Source: JAFDZV01 sp966128725 (GTDB taxonomy: Bacteria > Bacteroidota > Ignavibacteria > OLB7). From it: a stretch of 52,858 nucleotides of DNA. The notes under the pieces were generated by a model. It was not told the origin of the DNA. It saw only the letters and a program-made list of their open reading frames with translations, and searched no databases. Positions 8,926 to 15,948 of the stretch are shown piece after piece. Location of the stretch: assembly GCA_966128725.1 (NCBI GenBank), contig CBHYLN010000016.1, positions 1 through 52,858 of the forward strand. The letters run 5' to 3'. The translations under genes were made by a program, and so were the position numbers. Each line of letters opens with the position of its first letter. The first letter of the stretch is position 1.

Positions 8926-8933
8926 TAACTTCG
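8926..8933 (+). promoter_or_regulatory. -7 box abutting tadA
   Basis: TAACTTCG (one mismatch to TAnnTTTG) ends 3 nt before the tadA ATG at 8937, which would make the transcript leaderless. No clear TTG box lies upstream. Confidence 0.35.
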
Positions 8934-8936
8934 CGA

Positions 8937-9410
8937 ATGATGCAGCACGAACAGTTCATGAGATTGGCGCTGGAACAGGCCCGGGCGGCCGCCTCCGAGG
9001 GGGAGGTGCCGGTAGGCGCTGTTGTGGTGCGCGGGGACGATATTGTGGGCCGGGGACATAATCGAACGCTTGCCCGCCTTAACGCCACGGCCCATGCCGA
9101 GATGCTGGCCATCGCGGAGGCTTCGGCCGCGCTTGGAAGCCAGCGCCTGGATGGGTGCCGGATGTACGTTACACTTGAACCCTGCCCGATGTGCGCCGGC
9201 GCCATCGTGAACGCCCGGCTCGACGAGCTGATATTCGGGGCGTTTGATGCCAAGGCCGGCGCCGCTGTAACACTGTACTCGATCACCAACGATCCGCGAC
9301 TGAATCATCGGCTGGCAACGCTTGGCGGCGTGCTCGATGCCGAGTGCGCCACGCTGCTTCGCGACTTTTTCGCGCAGATCAGGAACGACGATGCCGGAGG
9401 CACTGTATGA
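8937..9410 (+). CDS. tadA: tRNA adenosine(34) deaminase TadA
   Basis: A 157-aa enzyme converting the wobble adenosine of tRNA-Arg(ACG) to inosine. The zinc-deaminase motif is complete: H53-A-E55 and P-C83-PM-C86, with E55 as proton shuttle. The N-terminal GEVPVGAVVV and the NARLDELIFGAFDAKAGA segment are family hallmarks. I chose the ATG at 8937, which gives normal family length; the frame extends upstream to 8799 without recognisable protein sequence. Its stop overlaps the start of rsmI (ATGA), so the two RNA-modification genes are translationally coupled. Confidence 0.95.
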   Translation: MMQHEQFMRLALEQARAAASEGEVPVGAVVVRGDDIVGRGHNRTLARLNATAHAEMLAIAEASAALGSQRLDGCRMYVTLEPCPMCAGAIVNARLDELIFGAFDAKAGAAVTLYSITNDPRLNHRLATLGGVLDAECATLLRDFFAQIRNDDAGGTV

Positions 9411-10126
9411 GCGATACCGGATTGGGAACATTGTTCGTTGTGCCGACGCCGATAGGCAATCTGGAGGATATCACGCTGCGAGCGCTGCGGGTGCTGCGCG
9501 AAACACCGACGATCGCCTGCGAGGACACACGTGTTACAGCAAACCTTCTTCGGCATTTCGAGGTTCCGCAGAAGCGCCTGATCAGCTATTTCGCGGGCAA
9601 CGAGGCGGCGCGCGTGGGGGGGATAGTGGCGTTGCTGCAGGCAGGGGAGAACGTGGCATTGGTGAGCGATGCGGGCACGCCGGGCATCAGTGATCCCGGC
9701 ACACGACTGATTGCGGCCACGATTGCGGCCGGCATCCGTGTTGTACCGTTGCCCGGCGCAAGCGCGGTGATAACCGCGTTGGTGGCCAGTGGGTTGCCAA
9801 CCGATGCGTTTGTGTTCGAGGGGTTCCTGCCGCACAAGAAGGGTCGGCAGACGATGCTGCGGCGGCTTGCCGCCGAGGAGCGCACCATCGTGTTGTACGA
9901 ATCCCCGCACAGGATCGTGCGCACGCTGCGCGAACTGGTGGAGCATTTCGGCGAGGGCCGCAGGGCAACGCTTGCACGCGAGATCACGAAGATGCACGAG
10001 GAGATCAACCGTGGCACGCTTGCGGAGTTGCATGCCGATTATGCGGCGCGCCCCTCGATCCGTGGCGAGTTCGTGGTAACGATCGCCGGCGCGCTGCGAT
10101 CGCGCGGGGATTCCGATGCGCTGTAA
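9407..10126 (+). CDS. rsmI: 16S rRNA (cytidine1402-2'-O)-methyltransferase RsmI
   Basis: A 239-aa SAM-dependent methyltransferase of the tetrapyrrole-methylase fold that 2'-O-methylates C1402 in the ribosomal P site. Family motifs: the N-terminal PTPIGNLEDITLRAL (13-27), CEDTRVTANLL, SDAGTPGISDPG, LPGASAVITAL and ESPHRIVRTL. The ATG at 9407 overlaps the tadA stop by ATGA. Length is slightly below the roughly 280 aa of long family members, which carry an extra C-terminal domain; this one ends after the VVTIAGA strand. Confidence 0.95.
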   Translation: MSDTGLGTLFVVPTPIGNLEDITLRALRVLRETPTIACEDTRVTANLLRHFEVPQKRLISYFAGNEAARVGGIVALLQAGENVALVSDAGTPGISDPGTRLIAATIAAGIRVVPLPGASAVITALVASGLPTDAFVFEGFLPHKKGRQTMLRRLAAEERTIVLYESPHRIVRTLRELVEHFGEGRRATLAREITKMHEEINRGTLAELHADYAARPSIRGEFVVTIAGALRSRGDSDAL

Positions 10127-10228
10127 GTCGCCTTTTTCTTATTATCCCGCGCACCCCAACAGAACATCGGCAGCGCATGCGTCAACAGGCGATGCGTCGG
10201 CAGTTTCAATCCAACACACGAGATCCGC

Positions 10229-10978
10229 ATGCAACGAATTCTCGACTCGTGGTACAGCCCGAGCCTGAACAAGGAGATGGAGATTGCCGTTTATGGCACT
10301 CAGGGCTTCGGTCTGTTGATGTTTCCGTCGGCGGCAGCCGATTATCTGGAGTACGAACGCTTCTACCTGATCGAATCAATAGCGCCTGCGATCGAGGCGG
10401 GGCAGGTACAGGCGTTCTCCATCAACTCGATCAACAGCGAGAGCTGGCTGAACGATCAGATCCCGCCCCGGCAGAAGGCCGTGCGCCATCAGCAATACAA
10501 TGCCTACGTGGCCGATGAGGTTGTGCCCTACATTCGCAACGCGATGAGCGGGCCGGGGGACCTGATCACCTGCGGCGTTTCGCTGGGCGCATTCCATGCC
10601 GCGAACACCGTGTTCCGCCGGCCGGACCTGTTTGATGGCACCATCGGCATGAGCGGCATCTACGACCTGAAGTCGTATTCCAAGGGATACTACGATGAGG
10701 ACGTGTATTTCAACTCCCCGGCCGATTACCTGCCGAACCTTACCGACGAGCGTATCCTGGGCCTGTTGCGAAGCAAGCGGCATCTGCATTTCCTGAGCGG
10801 TGAGGGTTCGTACGAGGCGCCGGGGGCAACCTGGGCCATCGCCAACATCCTCGGCATGAAGGGTATCCCGAACAACGTGGAAATATGGGGCCCGGAATGG
10901 GGGCACGATTGGCCCACGTGGCGAGCAATGCTGCCCGATTTCCTGGAGCGGAAGTTTCTGAACGTGCCCGAGGGATAA
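10229..10978 (+). CDS. Alpha/beta-hydrolase, putative esterase family
   Basis: A 249-aa protein of the putative esterase (esterase D/feruloyl esterase-like, PF00756) type. The nucleophile elbow is G116-V-S118-L-G120, followed by FDGTIGMSGIYDL, as in this family. The likely catalytic histidine is H226 in EWGHDWPTW. No signal peptide is present, so it is cytoplasmic. Relatives act on small acyl esters, and some homologues are annotated as starch-synthase-associated; the substrate is unknown. It lies 102 nt after rsmI with no clear promoter between, so read-through is possible. A strong hairpin follows its stop. Confidence 0.78.
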   Translation: MQRILDSWYSPSLNKEMEIAVYGTQGFGLLMFPSAAADYLEYERFYLIESIAPAIEAGQVQAFSINSINSESWLNDQIPPRQKAVRHQQYNAYVADEVVPYIRNAMSGPGDLITCGVSLGAFHAANTVFRRPDLFDGTIGMSGIYDLKSYSKGYYDEDVYFNSPADYLPNLTDERILGLLRSKRHLHFLSGEGSYEAPGATWAIANILGMKGIPNNVEIWGPEWGHDWPTWRAMLPDFLERKFLNVPEG

Positions 10979-11009
10979 TCCCCGCGCGGCCGGCGCAACG
11001 ATATCGCGC

Positions 11010-11034
11010 AACAGGGCCACACGGTGGCCCTGTT
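11010..11034 (+). terminator. Hairpin terminator after the esterase gene
   Basis: An 11-bp perfect stem (AACAGGGCCAC, 3-nt loop, GTGGCCCTGTT) lies 32 nt after the stop and is followed by CCGTTT. The stem is strong and the U-tract weak. Confidence 0.6.
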
Positions 11035-11177
11035 CCGTTTGCGCGCAAGCGAACGCCGCGTGGCCGCAGGCCCACGAAAAAAAATTGGCGGATTGTGTCA
11101 ACCCTGATGGGGCATCGGTGTCATGTGAACAGTTCCAGACAGTTGAACTTCCCATGAACAGGCCGTTGGAGAGTGAT

Positions 11178-12848
11178 ATGAACAGCAATACGCTACGGCA
11201 GATTGTTTTCGCGACGCTATTGCTTCTCGTGTTTGCCACGGGCGCGGCCAGCGCCCAACGCCGATTCCCGTACCAGTTCGATCTCGACTCGCGCAAGCTG
11301 GATACGCTGTATTCGCCGGACGCCACTTCACCGCTGCACCGATATCGGATTACCGCATGGGGCACCTACTCGATGTGGGAGGATACCGTCAACAGCAGTG
11401 TGGACCCGATGTGGATCTACTCCTTCCCGGCTGAGGAGTGGGCAAAACCCGAGTGGCGGATTTTCCCGGAAGGTCCCCCGATCTATGTAGGCGACGGGCG
11501 CCTGTTGAACTCGCACGGCCTGCGTATCAACGATTCGGCCATGCCCAAGCAACCGCTTGCGCCCGACCACCGCTACGTGATGGAGATTCAGGGCACGGGG
11601 CGGCCGGTGTCGACCACGATCGTTGACTGGAACTTCAAGAACTTCATCCAGCGCGATGCGCACGACAACAACAGCGGCTATCTGCATGTTCTTGTCGAGG
11701 AGCTGCCGCTGCTGACGATCGATGTATGCGGCATCGATTCCACCCGATTCCCCTATATCCGGCTGGCCGTGAAGGTGATGCGCGACTCGGTGCGTCAGGA
11801 GGACTTCCTCGGCTCGTTGGTGATAACCGAAAACGGTGTGCCGGTGCATATCGATTCCATGGATTGCTCCGAGCGTGCCAGCGCCGTCTCGGCCGCGATG
11901 GTGTTCGATCGCAGCGGCAGCATGAACGAATCGTTCGGCAACTCCACCCGCATGGAGTATACCCGCGCCGCCGGGGTGAAGTTCGTTGGCAAGCTTGGCG
12001 CGGCCGATGAGGCCGCCGTGTATTCGTTCGACGAATCCACCCGGCTGGATCAAACGTGGACGTCCAACACAACGGCCCTGAAGAACGCGATAAACAATCT
12101 GCAGCCGGGCGGCTGGACGGCCATGAACGATGCGGTGATGCGCGCCATCGCCGATATCGAGGCGCGGCCGGCCTCGCGTCGCAAGGCGATCATTGTCCTG
12201 AGCGATGGCGAGGACAACCGATCGGCGGTTACCGCGATCAGTACGGTGATTGCCCGCGCGCGCGCGGCTGGCGTGCCGGTGTTTGCCATCGGTCTGTTGC
12301 TGGACAGCGATGACTCGTTGCGCGCGCTTGCCGCGCAGACCGGGGGCCGCTATTACAGCGTGCGCGATCCGGCCGCCATGGACTCCGTGTTTGCCAGCAT
12401 CGCCGAAATCGTGTTCGCCAAGGGATGCTGCACCGTGTATTATACGAGCCCCGACCCACGCCGTAACGGCACCAACAGGGCGGTAACGCCATCGCTGGTG
12501 GAAGGTGGTGGAAGCGTTTCCGGGCCTGTGGTGAACTACCATGCGCCGGGCGGTAGCAGCGGCGTTGCGGTTGATCGTGGCTCGGATGCCGGCCGCATCG
12601 TGTCGGTAACGCCAAATCCGTTGGGCGATGAAGGTGATGTACGATACGTGGTTGGATCGGCCACGCACGTGACGATCGACGTTCTCGACGTTCAGGGCCG
12701 CCGTGTGGCCGCGGTGCTTGATGCTCCGATGCAGGCCGGCGAGCATGTAACCCGTCTGGCGCTTCGTGGCCTGCCGAACGGCCGGTACTTCGTGCGCATC
12801 GCGCTTGCAGGCCATGTGGCGATACAGCCCTTGTTGCTTATGCGCTAG
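11178..12848 (+). CDS. Secreted VWA-domain protein with T9SS C-terminal sorting domain
   Basis: A 556-aa exported protein. The ATG at 11178 gives a textbook signal peptide (core 9-20, cleavage near ASA-Q at 26-27) and has GGAG 7 nt upstream; ATG 11154 is an alternative. Residues 30-230 are beta-rich and unassigned. A von Willebrand factor A domain (about 238-425) has the metal site D244-R-S246-G-S248, then GGWTAMNDAV and IIVLSDGEDN. The C-terminus (about 478-556) starts at VTPNPLGDEG and has VTIDVLDVQGRRVA and LPNGRYFVRI, the pattern of T9SS type A sorting domains. It is therefore probably released or anchored on the cell surface. VWA domains mediate adhesion or complex assembly; the partner is unknown. 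Confidence 0.85.
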   Translation: MNSNTLRQIVFATLLLLVFATGAASAQRRFPYQFDLDSRKLDTLYSPDATSPLHRYRITAWGTYSMWEDTVNSSVDPMWIYSFPAEEWAKPEWRIFPEGPPIYVGDGRLLNSHGLRINDSAMPKQPLAPDHRYVMEIQGTGRPVSTTIVDWNFKNFIQRDAHDNNSGYLHVLVEELPLLTIDVCGIDSTRFPYIRLAVKVMRDSVRQEDFLGSLVITENGVPVHIDSMDCSERASAVSAAMVFDRSGSMNESFGNSTRMEYTRAAGVKFVGKLGAADEAAVYSFDESTRLDQTWTSNTTALKNAINNLQPGGWTAMNDAVMRAIADIEARPASRRKAIIVLSDGEDNRSAVTAISTVIARARAAGVPVFAIGLLLDSDDSLRALAAQTGGRYYSVRDPAAMDSVFASIAEIVFAKGCCTVYYTSPDPRRNGTNRAVTPSLVEGGGSVSGPVVNYHAPGGSSGVAVDRGSDAGRIVSVTPNPLGDEGDVRYVVGSATHVTIDVLDVQGRRVAAVLDAPMQAGEHVTRLALRGLPNGRYFVRIALAGHVAIQPLLLMR

Positions 12849-13069
12849 GCGCGCACGCTGCCGGGATTCCTCTGTGTTTGGGCGGGCATGTGCTGCTTTT
12901 GTCGGCGCGGCCCGCCCTTGCCATGTATGGCGTGTGCGCAGGGCGGTGCCACTGCCAACGGCGACATGATGCGTTGGAGATCGTGAGCTGCCTGGCCGCT
13001 GATTGCAGTGGTTGATGGTGTGCGGTGCTGTAAGGCGGTACGCGGTATGCGGACCGTGGCGCGACGCGG

Positions 13070-13807
13070 TTAGCGGAGCGAAGCTTCCATGCGCATGCCG
13101 TTATCGCGGAGCCACGCAACCGATTGCTCGAAGGCCGGATCGAACTTGGCAACGAGATTCCAGAACCGCTGCGAATGGTTGAAGTGCCGGAGATGGCACA
13201 GCTCGTGGATCACCACATAGCGAAGGACCTCGGGAGGGAAGAGTATCAACCGCCAATTGAAGGAGATGTTGCCGAGCTTCGAGCAGCTTCCCCATTTGGT
13301 GCGTTGGTCGCGAACGGTGATGCGCCCGTAACGAACCCCGATCTCCTCGGCGGCGGCGCGCGCGGCCGCCACGATGTGATCAACCGCCTGCAGCTTCAAC
13401 CACCCCAGCAGGAATGCCTTCAGGTCGCCATCGAAGTCAAGCGGCAGGTGTGCCCGTAGCTCGTCGCCAACAATCTCGCAGCCGTGCCACATCTCGCCCG
13501 ACCGGATGCTGAGCGAATACTTCCTGCCACGATAATAAATCAACGAACCATCACCAAGCGGACGGGGCTGCGCCGGGATATCCAGCTTGGCCAACTGCTG
13601 CAGAATCCACTCCTGCTTTTCCCGCAGCAGCGTGTCCGGGTTTACATAGCGTCGCATGCGCGCCGGGAAGGTGACCACCACACCGTGAAAGGGCGAGATG
13701 GTTATCCGGATGCTTTTGGCGCGTGGATGCCGGCGAACGATATAGGTAACAGGGGTCCCTTCCAGCAGGACAGTATGGACGGTAGGAGGGATTCGGCCGG
13801 AAGTCAT
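13070..13807 (-). CDS. YgjP-like (DUF45) zinc metallopeptidase
   Basis: A 245-aa protein of the YgjP/SprT-like DUF45 family. The zinc-peptidase motif is H201-E202-LC-H205 with H211 (RHFNHS) as probable third ligand and the diagnostic FW at 215-216. The upstream TKWGSCS (170-176) and ISFNWRLILFPPEVLRYVV segments are also typical. There is no signal peptide. E. coli YgjP has no firm function. The gene converges on the VWA gene and diverges from the lipoprotein at 14108. A -7 box lies 4 nt before the ATG, suggesting a leaderless transcript. Confidence 0.9.
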   Translation of the reverse strand: MTSGRIPPTVHTVLLEGTPVTYIVRRHPRAKSIRITISPFHGVVVTFPARMRRYVNPDTLLREKQEWILQQLAKLDIPAQPRPLGDGSLIYYRGRKYSLSIRSGEMWHGCEIVGDELRAHLPLDFDGDLKAFLLGWLKLQAVDHIVAAARAAAEEIGVRYGRITVRDQRTKWGSCSKLGNISFNWRLILFPPEVLRYVVIHELCHLRHFNHSQRFWNLVAKFDPAFEQSVAWLRDNGMRMEASLR

Positions 13808-13811
13808 GGTG

Positions 13812-13819
13812 CGAATTTA
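13812..13819 (-). promoter_or_regulatory. -7 box abutting the DUF45 gene
   Basis: On the minus strand this reads TAAATTCG (one mismatch to TAnnTTTG), ending 4 nt before the ATG at 13807. No convincing TTG box is upstream. Confidence 0.35.
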
Positions 13820-13966
13820 CGATACGCGTGGCGAATGCTCCCACACCCACCAACCGTGTGGCGTCTGTTTCCGGCGAGCCAATCGAAGGCCCGGAAGAAC
13901 CGCCATATCATGCCAGAGCTTCGTGGCGAACCCGGAACACATTTGCACTTTCGGAAGCCGATTGCA

Positions 13967-13996
13967 TTGCCATGCCGCGCCGATAGTGTAAGTTGG
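13967..13996 (+). promoter_or_regulatory. Candidate promoter of the small lipoprotein gene
   Basis: TTG at 13967-13969, 19 bp, then TAAGTTGG at 13989-13996 (one mismatch). The start would be near 14002, giving a leader of about 105 nt. It sits in the 300-nt divergent gap 13808-14107, which holds no gene. Confidence 0.45.
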
Positions 13997-14107
13997 GGGT
14001 CTTTCTCACTCCACGGCCGGCGCCGGCTATCCGCATCAGCGCCTGAAAACCGGGAGAATGGGCCGCTGGCCTGGGGGAATGAACGCTTGTCAATCGAATC
14101 AGTCGCA

Positions 14108-14692
14108 ATGAAGTATCTCCGCATTTTCGTGTTCGCAGCCGTGGGCTGTTGCAGCCTGGCTGCCTGTGCCGATACGGCGGGCGATCCTCGCGATTTCTAC
14201 AAGCGCCTTGTGGAGGCCGCGCGGACACATGATGGCGGCTTCATGTACGATGTGCTGGATAGCAGCCGTCGCGCCGAGGTTGACACGTTGATGGGATTGC
14301 AGATGGCGAACCTGGATAAGCTCCCGCCGTCGGAGCGCCCACGATGGGATTCGCTGAAGGGCAAGCCCAAGCGCGAGATCTATGCCCGGATCCTTGGCAG
14401 CGACGAAGGCGTGGCCGCCTTGTTCAAGGGTGAGTATGTGATAAAGCGCGTGGACACTCTGATCGTGTTGACCGTGCAGCACTCGGGGCAGCCGGAGAAC
14501 ATCATGTACCTGCGGCCGAACGGCGCTGGGTATGTAGTATCGCAGGCTCCGCGCCGGCCCGAGCCGCAGCCGCAGGAGCCACCCCCGTCGGCCTCGCCGG
14601 AATCCGGACCAGGCCCACAGCAGGGGGCGCCGCAGGGCACGCCGGGGACCGCGAAATCCCCGCGCCCAACGGGCAGAACGGGTGGCCGGTGA
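14108..14692 (+). CDS. Small lipoprotein of unknown function
   Basis: A 194-aa predicted lipoprotein: basic start, hydrophobic core, lipobox SLAAC with Cys20. The mature part opens with DPRDFYKRLVEAARTHD and is mostly helical to about residue 100, then beta (about 105-145). The last 50 residues are a Pro/Gly/Gln tail. The layout resembles small lipoproteins with a DUF4878/NTF2-like fold (helix-rich start, then KRVDTLIVLTVQ and a closing strand), but I cannot assign a family. The ATG at 14108 is chosen for the signal peptide; the same frame is open far upstream without protein-like sequence. It precedes the rpsL promoter and is probably unrelated to it. Confidence 0.65.
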   Translation: MKYLRIFVFAAVGCCSLAACADTAGDPRDFYKRLVEAARTHDGGFMYDVLDSSRRAEVDTLMGLQMANLDKLPPSERPRWDSLKGKPKREIYARILGSDEGVAALFKGEYVIKRVDTLIVLTVQHSGQPENIMYLRPNGAGYVVSQAPRRPEPQPQEPPPSASPESGPGPQQGAPQGTPGTAKSPRPTGRTGGR

Positions 14693-14762
14693 CGTTGTTC
14701 AACGTCCGACCGCTGAGCCCGAAGAACACGTTCCGTAACAAAACCGCGGGATTTTGGCGGAG

Positions 14763-14805
14763 CATGAGCTTGACTCATGTTCCAGGGCCTGCCTATATTA
14801 GCAGG
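14763..14805 (+). promoter_or_regulatory. rpsL (str operon) promoter with two embedded inverted repeats
   Basis: TTG at 14770-14772, 21 bp, then TATATTAG at 14794-14801. Each box sits in its own inverted repeat: CATGAG/CTCATG (14763-14768 and 14774-14779) around the TTG, and CCTGC/GCAGG (14788-14792 and 14801-14805) around the -7 box. Transcription would start near 14808, about 44 nt before the rpsL GTG. Confidence 0.7.
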
Positions 14806-14851
14806 CTTTCTAACATCGAACGAATCCGAATCATTCAGAAGGTCTGAAGCA

Positions 14852-15226
14852 GTGCCGACAATTAACCAGCTAGTTCGCAAGGGACGTCAGGTCGAGTCGT
14901 ACAAGAGCAGCTCGCCTGCGCTCGATTCCTGTCCGCAGCGTCGCGGTGTGTGCACGCGCGTCTATACGACGACGCCGAAGAAGCCAAACTCCGCTCTGCG
15001 CAAGGTTGCGCGTGTGCGTCTCACCAACAAGATCGAGGTGACCGCGTACATCCCGGGCGAGGGGCATAACCTGCAGGAGCACTCCATTGTGCTGATTCGT
15101 GGTGGCCGCGTGAAGGATCTTCCTGGCGTGCGTTATCACATCATCCGTGGAACGCTCGATACCCAGGGTGTCGGCAAGCGCATGCAGGGGCGCTCGAAGT
15201 ACGGTGCCAAGCGCCCGAAGAAGTAA
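14852..15226 (+). CDS. rpsL: 30S ribosomal protein S12
   Basis: A 124-aa S12 of normal length, at the decoding centre of the 30S subunit. The start is the GTG at 14852, giving the universal N-terminus (M)PTINQLVRKGR; the frame is open upstream to 14777 without S12 similarity. The conserved streptomycin-site loops are intact: TTTPKKPNSALRKVARVRL and PGVRYHIIRGTLD. It is the first gene of the str operon (rpsL-rpsG-fusA-tuf) and has its own promoter. rpoC, a common upstream neighbour, is absent here. Confidence 0.98.
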   Translation: MPTINQLVRKGRQVESYKSSSPALDSCPQRRGVCTRVYTTTPKKPNSALRKVARVRLTNKIEVTAYIPGEGHNLQEHSIVLIRGGRVKDLPGVRYHIIRGTLDTQGVGKRMQGRSKYGAKRPKK

Positions 15227-15311
15227 TTCTGGCGCTCGCAGCGGCATCCGTGCCGTGGCATACACGCGAAACGACGAACAGTAACCTGAATCAATACATC
15301 ACTGAGTCAGC

Positions 15312-15779
15312 ATGAGAAAGAAGCGCGCTGAAAAGCGTCGGGTGCTCCCCGATCCTCTGTATAACGACGTCACCGTCTCCCGGTTCATCAACAACCTGAT
15401 GGAGGACGGCAAGAAGAGCACGGCTCGCCAGATCTTCTACGGCGCACTCGAGATTGCCGCCCAGCGCACCTCGCAGGAGCCTCTCGAATTGTTCCGCAAG
15501 GCGTTGTCGAACGTGTCGCCGGCCGTGGAAGTACGCTCGCGCCGCGTGGGTGGTTCCACCTACCAGGTGCCGATGGAGGTGCGTCCGGATCGCCGCGTTG
15601 CGCTTGGCATCCGCTGGCTTATTCGTTATGCCACCGATCGCCGCGAGAAGAGCATGCGCGAGAAGCTGGCCGGTGAGTTGGTTGCTGCTTCCAACGGTGA
15701 AGGCAGTGCCGTGAAGAAGCGCGAGGACGTGCACCGTATGGCCGAGGCCAACCGTGCATTCGCGCACTTCCGCTGGTAA
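15312..15779 (+). CDS. rpsG: 30S ribosomal protein S7
   Basis: A 155-aa S7 of standard length, the primary binder that nucleates the 30S head by holding the 3' major domain of 16S rRNA. It starts MRKKRAEKRRVLPDP and carries the family signatures KFINNLMEDGKKSTA-like (FINNLMEDGKKSTARQI here), SRRVGGSTYQVPMEV and RWL. It ends HRMAEANRAFAHFRW. It lies 85 nt after rpsL with no obvious Shine-Dalgarno box. In other bacteria S7 represses this operon by binding the rpsL-rpsG spacer; that spacer here is long enough, but I identify no specific fold. Confidence 0.98.
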   Translation: MRKKRAEKRRVLPDPLYNDVTVSRFINNLMEDGKKSTARQIFYGALEIAAQRTSQEPLELFRKALSNVSPAVEVRSRRVGGSTYQVPMEVRPDRRVALGIRWLIRYATDRREKSMREKLAGELVAASNGEGSAVKKREDVHRMAEANRAFAHFRW

Positions 15780-15948
15780 TCGCCTGCCGCGGTAACACGC
15801 AGGTTAAACAGGCATTGTACTATCCGCCGGCTTTGTCCGTCGGATGTACTCGGCTCGTACCATGCTGATGATGACTTACTGATTCGCTGGCAAGGGTTCG
15901 GAACCGACGACTCAACAGAAACACGCTCTAAGTAACTATAGCAGGATC

